NCBI GenBank assembly: GCA_963573385.1
Contig: CAUYLG010044473.1
Span: 44,094 to 108,093, forward strand
From: Cacajao melanocephalus
Taxonomy: Eukaryota; Chordata; Mammalia; Primates; Pitheciidae
Reading direction: 5' to 3'
Length of the DNA: 64,000 nt
The position numbers were made by a program, and so were the translations under genes. Under the pieces are notes generated by a model. It was not told the DNA's origin, made no database searches, and saw nothing but the letters and a program-made list of their open reading frames with translations. Shown one piece after another: positions 45,190 through 58,389 of this stretch (its first letter is position 1; every line of letters begins with the position of its first letter).

Positions 45190-45417
45190 GGGAGGGGTCC
45201 AATCTTTTGGCTTCCATGGGACACTTCGGAAGAAGAATTGTCTTTGGCCACACATGAAATACACTAACAATAGCTGAGGAGCGAAAAAGGAAAATTGCAA
45301 AAAAAAAAAAAATAATAATAATAATAATACTGTTTTAAGAAAGTTTATGAATTTGTGTTGGGTGGCATTGAAAGCCATCCTGGGCTACACGTGGCCTCTG
45401 GGTTGGACAAGCTTGGC
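45190..45417 (-). mobile_element. MER30-like hAT DNA element nested in L1
   Basis: This non-autonomous element of about 230 bp begins with an altered CAGGGGTGTCCAA-type end (aggggtccaatcttttgg) and ends TTGGACAAGCTTGG. L1 sequence resumes exactly on both sides, with a short duplicated (c/t)tagac at 45179-45184 and 45418-45423. The family name MER30 is from memory. Confidence 0.7.
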
Positions 45418-46038
45418 TTAGACCAGTATCCTGGAGCATTTCTACCTATGTTTTCTTTTAGGAATTTTGTAGTGTTGTGTCTTATCATTTAAGTCCAATC
45501 CTTTTAGAGTTGATTTTTGCCTAGAGTGAGAAACAGGGGTCTAGTTTCATTCTTCTACATATGGATCTCCAGTATTCCAGGCACCATTTACTGAAGAGAG
45601 TATCATTTTCCCAATGTGTGTTCTTGTCATCTTTGTCAAAGATCAGTTGGCCATAAATATATGGATTTGTTACTGAGTTCTCTATTCTGCTCCATCGGTC
45701 TGTGTTTTTATACTAGTCCCATATAGCTATATAGGGTCACTGTAGCTTTGCGTAATATATTTTGAAGTCAGATAATATGATGTTTCCAGCTTTTTTCTTT
45801 TTGCTCAGGATTGCTTTGGCTATTTGGACTCTTGTGGTTCCATATGAATTTTAGGATTTGTTTCTATTTCTATGAAGAATTTCATTGGTATTTTTGTTAG
45901 GGATTGCATTGAATTCATAGATTGCTTTAAATAGTATGGCCATTTTAACAATAATAGTTCTTCTGATCCATGAATATGGGATGTCTTTATATTTGTTTGT
46001 GTTCTCTTTAATTTCTTTCATCAGTATTTCCTAGTTTT

Positions 46039-46140
46039 AAAAATACAGAACACTTCACGAATTTGGGTGTCATTCTTGTGGAGGGGACCATCCTAGTCTT
46101 CTTTGTTCAAGTTTTGGGTATGTGCTGCTGAAGCAAGCAC
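46039..46140 (-). pseudogene. U6 snRNA pseudogene (5' part of L1 chimera)
   Basis: The reverse complement reads GTGCTTGCTTCAGCAGCACA at its 5' end and ends near TTTTT, matching U6 along about 102 of 107 positions with roughly 15-20 changes. Typical landmarks such as TGACACCCAAATTCGTGAAG are recognisable. No U6-type promoter (PSE/TATA) is visible upstream, so it is probably not transcribed by Pol III. Confidence 0.92.
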
Positions 46141-47310
46141 CAAGAGAACTTTCCTCACAGGGTCTTTTAACCTGTTCCTCCTACCAGGCTTTCTAGGCTT
46201 GCTGTTTAACTGTGCTCTTGGGAAACCTCATTTTACCACTCTTCTGAAGATTCCTTTTAGCTTCTTATAGGAACCCCTGTTTCCTGGGTGTCATGTCTTT
46301 CCTGTTACTCCCTTTTCTGACAGAGCACATCTTCCAGTGATTCTTGAGGGTTCAGGGATGAAAATTTTGAGGCCATACATGTCTGCAAGGATCTATATCT
46401 CTCTCCATGTTTGGTAAGATTTTGATTGAATATAGATGTAGATTGGAAACCATTTTTAAAATTTCGAAGGCATTCTCTATTGTAGACTTTCTGGCTTCCA
46501 GAGTTGCGTGAAGTCTTTATGTTTGCTCTTTGGCCTGTTTCTTCTTTCTGGAATCGTTAGACTCTTTTGCCTCCAGTGTTCTGTTACATCAGGACACGTC
46601 TTGATGTAGGTCCATTTTTATCCTTCATGTAAGGAGTGCAGCATGCTCTTTTGTGAACTTCATTTTCGGGAATTTTCCTGAATTATTTATTTGAAGAGTT
46701 TGCCCTTTATCATTCCTTTCTCACCTTTTGTCTTTTTGTTGTACTTTCTGAGATTTATCTTTCATTACCTGTTCTGTTGAGATTTTAACTTCCACTATTG
46801 TGACTTTAATTTCCAAGTACTCTTTTTTATTTTCTGGATGTTTCTCTTTTATGCTCTGGGTTCCCCCACCCAATCCCCCAGTGGATGAAGTATTCATTAA
46901 AGATACCGAGTTTGGATTTTTTTCCTTGAAGTTTTGTTTCCTTGCTGAGTCAGTTTTCCCAAAATTGCTTTTATTATTTTTGTCTCAGTGTTTCTTATTA
47001 AATACTGTCCTCAAATGTCTGGTACTCCTTGGCTACCTAGTTAACGTTTTTATGAGTGTAGGACCCCTGAATACCACTTAAATCCTTTCTGCATTGATAG
47101 GGCTTGCAGATCTCAAATTTCATTGTAGATTTATCTGGTTTCTCTATTTCACTTGAGAAAATCTGGATGTTAGTATCCTTCTTCCTTTGCACTTAGTCTG
47201 TCAGATTCCCCAGAGAAGATGCAGCCAGTCTCCTGCTTGGAGGGCGTCAGGGAACTTCCATTTGCCAGTGTTCTGGGAGCTAAGATTGGGAAGATGGCTG
47301 GAGCCCTCAG
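46141..47310. repeat. Ancient dispersed-repeat-like sequence, family not assigned
   Basis: AT-rich sequence has phrases I associate with an old dispersed repeat (tttgtctttttgttgtactt, tcctcaaatgtctggtactc). I cannot name the family. No coding frame is credible. Confidence 0.4.
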
Positions 47311-47439
47311 TATTTAATGAATATTGACCTACTCTTAATTCCCATTTCCAAAATGATATTAACTATATGTGGTGTTCCCCACTCCAGACACTTCTACAAA
47401 GACTTCTGTTCTGGTGGGGTGGAAGAGGAGAATTATCGT

Positions 47440-47748
47440 CTTTTTTTTTTTTTTTTTTTTTCCCCTTTTGAGATGGGATCTCACTCTGTTGACCAGGCTG
47501 GAGGGCAGTGGCACAATCAGGGCTCACTGCATCCTCGACCCCCTAGGCTTGAGATCTTCGCACCTCAGCCTCCTGAATGGCTGAGATTACAGGTGCACAC
47601 CATTATACCCAGCTAATTAAAAAAAATTTTTTATAGAGATGAGGTCTCTCGATGTTGCCCAAGCTGGTCTCAAACTCCTGGGCTCAAAGAGTCCACCTGC
47701 CTTGGCCTCCCAAAGTGCTATTACAGGCATGAGCCACTGCACCTCACT
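47440..47748 (-). mobile_element. Alu, antisense
   Basis: A long T-run, flanked by gagaattatcgtctt and gagaattaccatctt. Confidence 0.94.
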
Positions 47749-48282
47749 GAGAATTACCATCTTGGTGTTGGGAGGGATTGATCCTGGATATCTGCTATCC
47801 TTTTTTTAAAATTCCTGCCTTCATTCTCACTTCCAGAGGTATTTGGAACCTAAACATTTTGGATATGTTTGGTATAAATGCAATTGCTTCTGTTCTTTCC
47901 CTGCTGCTAGTTCCTTATCAACTCTAGTCAGCCTTCCAGCTTCTAAACCTTTGTTGCTGTGGTCACCTCTCTATCTTTGTAAAAATCCCTTGTTTTAATG
48001 TACTGTTCAAAGAAGATAGAGCTAAATGTGTTTATTGATATCACTATCTTTAACCAGAAGTCCAGGCTGTCCTTTTCCCCTTGGTCCATAGGTAAGTTGT
48101 GTGATTTGTTGGAGGTGTCAAGTATGTACTGTGTGTTAGTGGAGAAGATATTTTAGTTTCTTTGGATTAAGAGACCAAAATATCTTAACTGTTTGCATGT
48201 TTTTATATGTAGAGGTCAGAGTCATTAATTTCCAAATGTATCATTTTGCCCTAATGAAGTATTTCTGCTTCAACTATTACAG
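47749..48282. other. NUP153 intron without recognised repeat
   Basis: About 0.5 kb between an Alu and the penultimate coding exon. Nothing is recognisable. Confidence 0.6.
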
Positions 48283-48448
48283 GTTCGGTTTTCCAGTTCG
48301 GCAGCAGCACTACAAATTTCAACTTCACAAACAACAATCCATCAGGAGTGTTCACATTTGGTGCAAATTCTAGCACACCGGCAGCCTCAGCCCAGCCTTC
48401 AGGCTCAGGGGGCTTTCCGTTTAACCCGTCTCCAGCATTTACAGTGGG
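48283..48448 (+). CDS. NUP153: NUP153 FG-repeat exon
   Basis: This 166 bp exon contains FQFGSS, NFNFTNNNPSG and the FTFGAN motif, then a Gly/Pro-rich stretch ending in FTVG. The C-terminal FTFG is the site reported to contact the HIV-1 capsid in human NUP153 (literature knowledge), and it is conserved here. The acceptor is ACTATTACAG and the donor GTAAGA. Confidence 0.95.
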
Positions 48449-48768
48449 GTAAGAGAATTTTTTATTGAAATGGAGAATTTACATTGGTAAGGGTATGTAC
48501 ATGTATATGTTTTGTTTTTAAAAGTTATCAAGATCCAGTATGGTTTGGGTAAAATTAAATATGTTCTCCAACATAAATTTACCATACTGCAATTCTGGAG
48601 GATTATATTATAGTTTGATGGGAAAAAAAAAAAAACAAACCAGTAATGTGTGTGTTTAGGTATAGCAGAAAATGTATATAACAGTTGCTGCTGCTCATGG
48701 TAAATGTTAGGATTCAGAAATTTTGCTCCGAGCATCATACCACATTATGAAGCTTTTATTTTTTACAG

Positions 48769-48853
48769 GTCAAATGGGAAAAATATGTTCTCATCTTCTG
48801 GAACTTCAGTCCCTGGCCGCAAGATAAAGACTGCTGTTAGACGCAGAAAATAA
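48769..48853 (+). CDS. NUP153: NUP153 terminal coding exon
   Basis: This segment encodes SNGKNMFSSSGTSVPGRKIK followed by the basic C-terminal TAVRRRK and a TAA stop at 48851-48853. The basic tail binds importins (family knowledge). The acceptor is ATTTTTTACAG. The exon runs on into the 3' UTR. Confidence 0.96.
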
Positions 48854-49240
48854 AGGTCACATTGGTGTTATACACAATTTTAAAAACAGCTGGTGCCCTG
48901 CTTTCAGATACTGGATTGTACTTTGTGCTGGGGTTATCTGAAGTCAGATCTGCCTAAGGACTTCTTTAATTTTGGATTTTTCCTCCTTTCTCTTTCTTTA
49001 CAGAAGCCCCGCCCTGCCTCACCCACCCTCTTTTTAAAAATTATAGCTAGACTGGTGACTGATTCTGCAGCAAAAATATTTTATGATCCAGCAGATTATT
49101 CACTGATTTGACATAGTCTGGCTGTTCCCAGGAATGGAGCCTGCACGGCGAATGGCTTTGTATAGAACCTCTTTGTCTACACCATTATGTGCGCTGATAA
49201 GCGTTTATGGAACGCGTTGAAATTGTAATTATATCTGAGG

Positions 49241-49274
49241 AATTCTGTATAGATTAGAATTCTGTATAGATTAG
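49241..49274 (+). repeat. Exact 17 bp tandem duplication in NUP153 3' UTR
   Basis: aattctgtatagattag occurs twice with no gap or mismatch. Confidence 0.95.
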
Positions 49275-49512
49275 AGAATGTTGAAACGGATGATTTATAT
49301 GCTGAGTTTGTGCTGGTGTATGTGTGAAGTTGAGTGAGTTGGGTGTATTGTGCACTAAACTTTTCTGATAGAGGAAGCCTGATTAAAGAATGGTCCGTGC
49401 TAAGGACTTGTTAGATCTAGTTCATTCTCCATTTAATAATTATATGCTATTTCTATATTTTCATTCTTCTATCACCTGTCTTGCCTTTTTCATTATTTTA
49501 TTATGAAACTTG

Positions 49513-49520
49513 TGTAAATA
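49513..49520 (+). promoter_or_regulatory. Possible Pumilio element in NUP153 3' UTR
   Basis: TGTAAATA is an exact match to the Pumilio consensus UGUANAUA, within the 3' UTR. The octamer can occur by chance in AT-rich sequence, so function is not shown. Confidence 0.35.
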
Positions 49521-49895
49521 CAATTTTGTTTCTGTACTTTTTTGGCATAACATAAATCTGTGAACTTGAAATTTGAATTTTGTGTTAGAGATTTTTTTTG
49601 TTGTTTGTTTAGTCTTGTCTCAGATTTTATTATGTAAATCCCATTATTCAAAGTTGCCTAAATCCATTTGGAAATCTTCAAAAAAAAAATTGGGGATTCT
49701 TAAAGTTGAATTTATTGGCTTTTCTGATCCAGTTTTGTTTGGACCAAAAACCAGTATTGTACAAAGTATTAAGCATATATTTTTATATTTACTAAAATGG
49801 ACTGTGGTGACTTTGGATAATAAGGAAAAGTTTAATATTAAAGCCATGTTTATTACAGTATAATTAACATGTTAAACCATGGGATAAATGCCATC

Positions 49896-49901
49896 AATAA
49901 A
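49896..49901 (+). terminator. NUP153: NUP153 polyadenylation signal AATAAA
   Basis: A canonical AATAAA lies at the end of the AT-rich 3' UTR and is followed by a T-rich stretch from about 49916. No better signal lies between it and the downstream Alu copies. Cleavage is expected 10-25 bases downstream. Confidence 0.8.
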
Positions 49902-50261
49902 AAATTATGACATACTTTTTGTTCTAGTTTTACCTCATAATGAAGGTACAGAGTCTTACTGGGACGGGACTTTTTAAAGTAAAGGTTAACAGTGGCTCGT
50001 TAGAAGATAAATTCCAAAGAGTAGATTGACATGATTCAGACAACTCCTAAGAGAACGGGAAAGTAATTTGCACATCAATTTACATACCTTTTTTAAAAAG
50101 TTGAAAGTAAAAACATCCATTTCTCTTTGTGCTTGTATCTTCCTTGGTAAGTTACTGGATAGTGTAAGTATTATTTTATTCTTTTTTTAACTGGATTGTT
50201 TTCCTGTGGGTCACAAAAGAATTCTTGGAACAGTATTTGGTAATTTTATTTTTCAGTTTGA

Positions 50262-50608
<347 letters not shown>

Positions 50609-50739
50609 TGCTTTGGGTTGTATGCTACATACACAAGTGAAAATTGAGGCTATTTGTGGCTGGGGATTGGAGGGGCATAAATGTTGGAAAGAAAATAATA
50701 AAAGCCCATACTTCTTATGTGGGGCCAGTGAGTAATGAA

Positions 50740-51027
50740 GATGGGTTGACAGTGTCTCCCTCTGTCATCCAGGGTAGAATGCAGTGGTGCAAACATAGCT
50801 CCCTGCAGCCTTCAGCTCCTAGGCTCAAGCAGTCCTGCTGCCTGGGCCTCCAGAGTAGCTGGGGACTACAGGTGTGTACCACCATGCTGACTTTTTAAAT
50901 TTCATTTTTTGTAGAGAACAGGGTCTTGCTATGTTGCCCAGGCTGGCTCACTTGAACTCCTGGGCCCAAGTGATCTTCTTGCCTTCCAATGTGCTGGAAT
51001 TACAGGTGTGAGCTACCAAGCCCAGCC
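50740..51027 (-). mobile_element. Alu, antisense (intergenic)
   Basis: A diverged copy lacking its poly(T) start. Confidence 0.9.
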
Positions 51028-52239
51028 AGGAATTGTTTTTAATGAAAAAGAATCTCTGAAGAGAGGAAAGTTATGTTCAGAAAATTTAATCTAATAATTA
51101 GGTAGGTATGTTTTTATAATTTGGTTGATTGACCAGAGGATCGGTGGCTCGCACTGAATGTACCATTAGTAGTATTTGGTGTGGTATGTCAGATTCAGAT
51201 ATATGTTCTAGGACCTCATCACCAGAGACTGACTGGGTCTGGATAGGGTCCAAAACTAAATAAGCACCTGGCAGACTTAGACACTGAGGTTTGGGGGTGT
51301 CACTTTAATTGCTAGTTTTGAGTAATTACAGTTCTGGGCATTGAGATAAAGGTACAGTTCTGACCACTGAAAAATGTCTTTAAGCTGCTCATTAATACTT
51401 GTTACAAATTCTCCCCTGAAATTGGCTTGTTCATCTAATTTTATTATTTGAAATTAATTATTGAACTGATTTTAGCATATAACCAGGCCATATGCTGGTT
51501 AAACATGGTAAGAACTTTTTAATTATATTAGCATGTTATTTTCTGTGCCTGTTTTAAACTTTGAAGTTCAATGGAAATTTTATCAAGGTTATTTTAGCTT
51601 GTGCATTTAATGGAAACTGACAAATCTGGTGTAGTAAAATTGAGAAAATGGGGGTAGCAGGCCTAGCTACACACATTAGCTGTATGATCATGTCAGTCAA
51701 AGCCTTCATTTCTTTGTTACACGGGACTTTTATAAACTTGTCTTTAAAATCCACTGTAGTTCCAAAACATATATTTATGGCGAGGCTCATAATAGTAGCA
51801 CATCGTCTACAGGCTCAGACCATCTTTTAGCTACACTCTAGTTTATCCTTTATTGTCTTTGCCCTCGTTGAGGAACCAGTTGTTTTGCGTCTGGCCCTTT
51901 CTCTCTGGACCTGTTCATAAAAGTTAAACAGGAAAGGCTTTTAAGGTCAGAACTGTATTTAAATTGCCCAGATGAGATTTGTGTGGTGGTTGTGATGGTT
52001 AACAACTCTTCAAGGACTGGATCGATTTAATATTAAGCTTAATTCACGTACAACGAACTTCTGAGTGTACTTGCTATAAGAACATATTCCTAAAGATGGA
52101 TGATTCCTTTTTCATAGATCCCTGTTTATGAAAGTATTCTAGTTTACTGCTATACTCACTGGAAAAACTGTATTTGAAAGCAAGGTCTCCCTAAGCAGGA
52201 GATTCTAGAGCAAACCGTCTCAAAGAAACAGACAAAATA

Positions 52240-55200
52240 TAGATGCGCTGATGCCTAAGTATTTATTGAGACAAATAATACAAATTGGTGGCATACAAAT
52301 TATTAAAAATAGAATGCTGAATTTTATTTGTAGGTGGGCCATCAGATACTGCTGACAGGTCAAGCCTTACTATAATGAACCACAAAGAATTATGTACACT
52401 GTTTGAAATGAGGAACTTTATCCAGGCAAGCTCGTGATGTCGTGAGTGGCCTGTGGTACTGGGGACAAGGAACGTCAGGTAATTGACATGTTTCTTGTCT
52501 GATTTTAGGAATACTGTTATTTAGGCATATTCAAAGAAACAACTGCCTATCTTAATGGGATAAGTATATAATGGAAACATTTAATATCCATATCCCCCTC
52601 AAAAAGTCCTTTATTCCCAAGTAGTATAATTTTCAGCTCCTTTCTACCCTTCCTTTGCTAAAAACTTATGCATAACTAAAATACCCAAACAAGTCACTGA
52701 AGGGAAAAAATCCTTTCTTTTTACTGTCCCTTGAAACTAAAAACACTGACTCACTTTGTAATGTGGGTGAAGTAGCTCTCAAATATAATGCATTTTTTTT
52801 TCTATCCTAAATACTTGGGTAAAATTGGAAGGTGAGTGCTTAGGCAGAAATAAATACCGAGGTGGTGGGAGCAAAGTTCAGTTGGGCAGTCTTCTTTATG
52901 ATACAAGTTAAGGCTATTATTAGTTCCAAAAGTGCTGCCTTTATTTCTGTAGTCACAGTCTAAAGGCAAGGCTAACCCAGCTCCTGGCTCCCACATGAAC
53001 ATTATTTATTCAGTATGTCAGATTTTTCTCAATGTGCATTAGCCCCTCAGCATATTTTTACTGGTGGGAACTGATTTTCTAGACACCTAAATCAACTGCC
53101 AGTTCTGGTTTATCTTAGGGAACATGCTCATTGAAACAGTATTCTCACTCAGCTTGAATCCTAAATTTTGTTCCCTTTTTAAAGTGATGAATATGTTGTA
53201 AAATGAAGATAACTTTCTTCTGCCTTTTTAGGCTAGAGCTTCGGCATGAGAATTATACTTTGACACAGAAAATCAGGTCTATAAGTGAAATATAATAAAA
53301 AGGAGACTGCCTTACAATCCCAAGAGAAAAATATGTGGCACTAAGGCCTGGCTCCTTCTTCCCTCATTGTTTTGTCATTCCTTCCCAAACTTTGGGAATC
53401 AAAATCTCCTTGTGCAAACGGTGAATTCATAAACTGAAACAGACTCTCGGGTTCTATTACAGAGGCAAAGTAATAATACTTGGATATATTTTATAGGGTT
53501 ATATAGGGATCTGACTGAACCTACAGAGATAGATAGTAATCTGAATGACTCACAGAAAATGGGCAATATTCTACGCATACAAAATTAAACTGGACCAGCT
53601 TGCCTTTGTTTTATAGTATGAACAAAAATAATCTAAATGCCAAGGTACTATCTGAGCAGAAATTATGAATGAAAGATATATTCCAGAGCTCTATGACTGA
53701 GGGACATTTCAACTTGAATTTCCCAGTGGCAAAAGCAGTAAACTAATGCTAGTGTATACACTACTAAAGTGCCCAGTTATGTAACATTTCCTAATCTAAT
53801 TTTTAAAATGAAAGGTTTTTCTTTTCCTTTTTTACTGTGAAGGGCAATAACACCAAATCTTCCCCATGAGTGCAAGTGAATGATTTAATATTTAGTACAT
53901 TGACATACTTAAATATTAGTGTTTCTGGGAAGCTGGATTTGATATAAACTTATTTTAATAAACATGGTTTATGAAATTTCATAATGAAAGTATTAAGACA
54001 TTAAATGTCTATAACCAAATGTTTAAATGTCAAAGAAAAATCTTTGAAAATACAGTGGTAACAGACATGTACTGTGTCTGCTATTATTTTAAGACCAAGA
54101 ACTAGATCCCTTAAATAATCAAATTTTGAACTGTGCAATACAGTTTAGTGTGTCTTTGGAAGACAATGTCAGACCTGGAGAAAAATACTTAAGAATCAAA
54201 ACTTAAACCATAAATAGTACAGGTACATCTCAGCACAGCTAACTGGGACATCTAGCAAAAGCACATACAAATAAAAAAACCCTACAGTTTTGCTTCAACA
54301 GAACAAAAAAACAAAATGGCAGTATACACAGTATTACTTTGCTTAACATTTTTCCCCAAAACTTTATCCCTAGCAGACCCAAAATGAGCTTACAGAACCT
54401 AGAATAATGTCTGGGAATGACAGTCTCCCTTGCTTTAGAGAGAATAGTCCATAATGGGGAAATTGCTAATATTATTTCACAAGGTATTTATTAATAATAT
54501 TTGGAGTTAATCATGAAATAATTTTTTAACTTCTTGATGTTTCAATAGTCATGGAACTATATAAAATATCAGGAAAGTAGTATGTGAATATGCTGTATAT
54601 AAATAGAATTTACACTCATTGAGAACACTGAAAAGCACTAATACTTTCTTCATGCTGCACACATAGTGAAAATACTTTTACAGTAAATATGCAATAGTTT
54701 GATGGAAGTAATTTCTCCCCACATATTTATAGTTTGATTCAGGGCACTGAAAACACTTGCACATAAATTATAAGTTAAATGTACAGTGAAAATTTACTCC
54801 TCCCACCATTAAACGTACTAACTTACTTTAAAAAAAAATCAATGATAACACAGCAATGTGACTCAATACTTTTTCATCATCATGAGAAACTTGTCCCCAA
54901 ACACATGTTCAAGCATTAAGAATAGTTGTAAAGTTACATCATCACCAGAGGGAACTGCAGTACAGACTGGAAACTTCAGGTAAGGGAACTGCTAGGCCTG
55001 CCTCACTTGTCACTTTCTCTTGCAGCTAACTTACTTACCATCTCCTGGGATGGGAAAGTGTGGACTGTCCAATTTGTGTTCTCATTCCTTCCCCTAAACA
55101 CCAAAGACAATTTTCCCAGGAATTTGAAAACTAAAAGATGAGTTACACAGGTGTCTAAAAGATGAGTTACATAGGTGTTCACAAAACGCAGCTGAACATT

Positions 55201-55566
55201 TTCCACTATTTTGGGATAAACCAAAACAAATTTTAAAGTTTCATTTGGAGATTTCAAAGCTGAAAATGCTTTCAGCAAATCCTAATGCCTTAGATCTTAA
55301 GAAAGTATATATTGTCCATTGTTCATAAAATCATTTGCCTTTTTGATCTAAAAATTTCAATACTTGAATTTAATAGGTTTTTCTGCTGGAAATGTTCTTT
55401 GGCATTCAAGTAAAATCAATACTTTCGGAATAGTCACCTGCATCACATTGAAGTGACTGCTTTAATTTCTAAATCATCAATTAGTGTAACCCACGGATAC
55501 TGATGGCCTTGATACATAATTTAGTCTTGTCATTACAGTGTGTGGAAATCAGGGCTTTGGGGGACA
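52240..55566 (-). other. FAM8A1: FAM8A1 3' UTR
   Basis: This is about 3.3 kb of AT-rich sequence free of Alu and LINE copies, from the TGA stop to an AATAAA. The absence of repeats, in a window otherwise packed with them, supports a transcribed and constrained UTR. An imperfect local duplication sits near 55,130-55,175 (gatgagttacaya-gtgt). Alternative shorter forms are possible. Confidence 0.7.
52262..52267 (-). terminator. FAM8A1: FAM8A1 polyadenylation signal
   Basis: TTTATT on the + strand reads AATAAA on the - strand. The position fits the approximate human gene length I recall (about 11 kb). Other AATAAA-like sites exist upstream in the UTR, so this is the likeliest distal site rather than a proven one. 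Confidence 0.55.
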
Positions 55567-55711
55567 TCATCTGACCCCATTTCTTCTTACCACAATGGTT
55601 CCTGCTACAATGTCATAGGCTGTTCGATTATGCTGAAAAAACAGCAGTGTGATGAAGGCAGGGAAAAAAGAAGCAATAGAAAAATTCTTGATCAAAGCTC
55701 GTATAGTGGAC
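55567..55711 (-). CDS. FAM8A1: FAM8A1 coding exon 5 (terminal)
   Basis: This segment encodes STIRALIKNFSIASFFPAFI, the third hydrophobic segment, then the RDD end motif HNRTAYDIVAGTIVV and the C-terminus RRNGVR, with a TGA at 55567-55569. The acceptor is AACTTTTTAG. The exon runs on into the 3' UTR. Confidence 0.95.
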
Positions 55712-56261
55712 CTAAAAAGTTAAAACAAAAAAAGTTATACATCAAACCATATACAGATTAATGGTATCCCATCAGGTTCAAAATAGATATTTAAAACACA
55801 GTTCTACTTCTCTACAAAAGTCCACAGGGAAAAAGACATTCCAAGTATAGTTGAGAGAATTTTTGCCTTTGATATGAGTCATTTTCAAGTAGCACTGTAT
55901 CATGATCAAACACCTGGGCTATTTCTAAAGACTTCAACAACATAAAAGACCTCAGAACTTGAACATAAAAAGCAGTACTAAACATGTCTTGAAATACTGA
56001 AGTAAGGGTTGACAGTACCTTCTAGTATTTTCTCAGAAGAAATGAACATGAATTCTGAGTATGCTTACTGAAGTCCCATTTATTTACCTTATATAAAGAA
56101 CTTGCATTTTAAAGTACTGTGTGTTCTTTCATCAGCATTTTCCTTTGTGGTATCCAATGATTAAGGAAAGCTTTTAAAAGCTTTCAACAATCACTCAGAA
56201 TGGAGAATTATCCTACTTGTTAGATTTCTGCCTTTTAGTGCACTGAAGGGCTGCAGAAAAG

Positions 56262-56470
56262 TACAGTGGCTGTGAGTGTGGGTTCTGAATCCAAATTAGT
56301 TAAATTAAGATTCATCTTCTACCAATTACTAACTAGCTGTATTCCACATCTGCAAAAAGGGAACAACAGTATCTATCTTATAAGGTTATTAGCATTAAAT
56401 TAGTTAATATATATGCAGTGTTACAGTGCAGGTATATAAAAAGTACTCAATAAACATTAGCCATTACTGA
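56262..56470 (+). mobile_element. MIR element
   Basis: It follows MIR order: gtggctgtgagtgtgggttc, ctaccaattactaactagct, gtatctatcttataaggtta, then ctcaataaacattagccatt. It lies in the FAM8A1 intron between exons 4 and 5. Confidence 0.75.
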
Positions 56471-56550
56471 CTCTTACTGAAAGAAGTAGGTAGGTTTACA
56501 ACTATGGAATTTTAAGAAAAATTTGAAGATGGCAAAACCAAGGTTTCTAG

Positions 56551-56865
<315 letters not shown>

Positions 56866-57436
56866 CACAGTCCTTGATGTAACAATCCAGCTCTGAATCA
56901 TTATGGCAAAAAATGCAGCCAGTATCTTGTTTGGCTCAACTGACTACCAGCCACTCACCTCCACAACTTCCATTATCACTAGCTGTACCTTCCCCCAGAG
57001 CTAGATGCCAACAGCTAACCTTGAGTACTGACAGTACTGCAAGCTCTCGGCAGCAGAAGGATGCACGAATGTATAGCTGTCAAAACTCTTATTGCCTATT
57101 CAAGACGGAATAATGATAGGTACGGCCAAATGGAGACTCAAGGCAGATTAGTAACTGACCTAACAGATCTAGAGAATAATAAAAATGGTCATGGAGCAGT
57201 AAGATAGCATCAACACCCAAATCATCCTCTCATATTGGGACTTATAATTCATAAAATGATCATCTGGAAGAGAGGTCTACAATCATATAACACAAATGAA
57301 ATAAATACTCATAAACTTTGTTTTAAACTTGATAAATATAAGCCTATCTCTATACCACAAAGAAAAAAAACCCCAGTATTCTAAAACACATTATTTTCTT
57401 AAGTATGCAGTAGATTAAGCTAAGAAAAGGACTTAC

Positions 57437-57576
57437 ATTGTAATGCTAACATTTGAGGAAGGAATCACTAAAACCCGACTTGGTGCAATAAGCACTGATG
57501 TATCACATGTCACAACTCGAAGCCCCAGCAGGAACTTCCCTGGGGTAGCTCCACCTGCTCCCCAAATGCAAATTAT
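57437..57576 (-). CDS. FAM8A1: FAM8A1 coding exon 4
   Basis: This 140 bp exon encodes IICIWGAGGATPGKFLLGLR, containing the RDD family core GATPGK..LGLRVV, then a loop ending VSIT. The acceptor is TTTCCGTAG and the donor GTAAGT. The split codon with exon 5 reads ATG (Met). Human has Thr here as I recall, which would fit a CpG transition. Confidence 0.95.
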
Positions 57577-58046
57577 CTACGGAAAGAAGGATAATTTGAA
57601 AATTACTTACTAGCTCAACTATACCAATTTTAAAGTTTTCCTACCATATTATTTCATGTTTTAAAATTTTCAATTTGAAAGAATTGCACAGAATACTCAA
57701 ACGTTAACCATTTAACTTAATGTATTTCTGTAGGTCTCTAAAATGTCCAATACTACAAGATGTCTGTCTCCTGTAACATTTCTTTATGACTAATTTGCAG
57801 CAAAAGAAATACATTGCAAGTTCCACAACCAATTTACAAGTACATTTTTGGACCACAATCTATGAGTGAAATTTTATTTGACTTTCTAAAACAAAAATAT
57901 TACAAGGAAATTGTAAAATGTCTCTCTTCCAGAAGTTTTTGCTTAATCATTAATTAAAATGTGGAAAAAAACAGAAAAGTAGACATATGGAAAAAACATG
58001 AATAATTATAAATTTCTCTTACTTTTTTGTCTTGGGCTGATACTGT

Positions 58047-58353
<307 letters not shown>

Positions 58354-58389
58354 ATTAAATATTAATACTTGCTGAACTCAGTAGCTTAC

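Larger units (their letters stand above)
43985..46140 (-). mobile_element. U6 snRNA-L1 chimeric retroelement (with later MER30-like insertion)
   Basis: Read on the - strand, a U6 snRNA copy (46140 to 46039) runs straight into a 5'-truncated L1: the 3' end of ORF2, then the 3' UTR, down to about 43985. Both parts have the same orientation. The junction lies at the U6 terminal T-run. This is the known layout of U6-L1 chimeras, in which U6 RNA is joined to L1 RNA before or during reverse transcription. No clear target duplication was found at the outer ends. Confidence 0.8.
48854..49915 (+). other. NUP153: NUP153 3' UTR
   Basis: This is about 1.06 kb of AT-rich sequence free of Alu or LINE copies, from the TAA stop to the poly(A) signal. 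It holds an exact 17 bp tandem duplication at 49241-49274 and a Pumilio-type TGTAAATA at 49513-49520. The exact cleavage position is inferred. Confidence 0.85.

Noticed and set aside
46039..46140. A functional U6 snRNA gene
   Set aside because: There are many substitutions, it is fused to L1, and no proximal sequence element or TATA box is visible upstream.
46800..47081. 93-codon + strand ORF
   Set aside because: It is hydrophobic, of random type and lies in old repeat-like intron sequence, with no start context or family resemblance.
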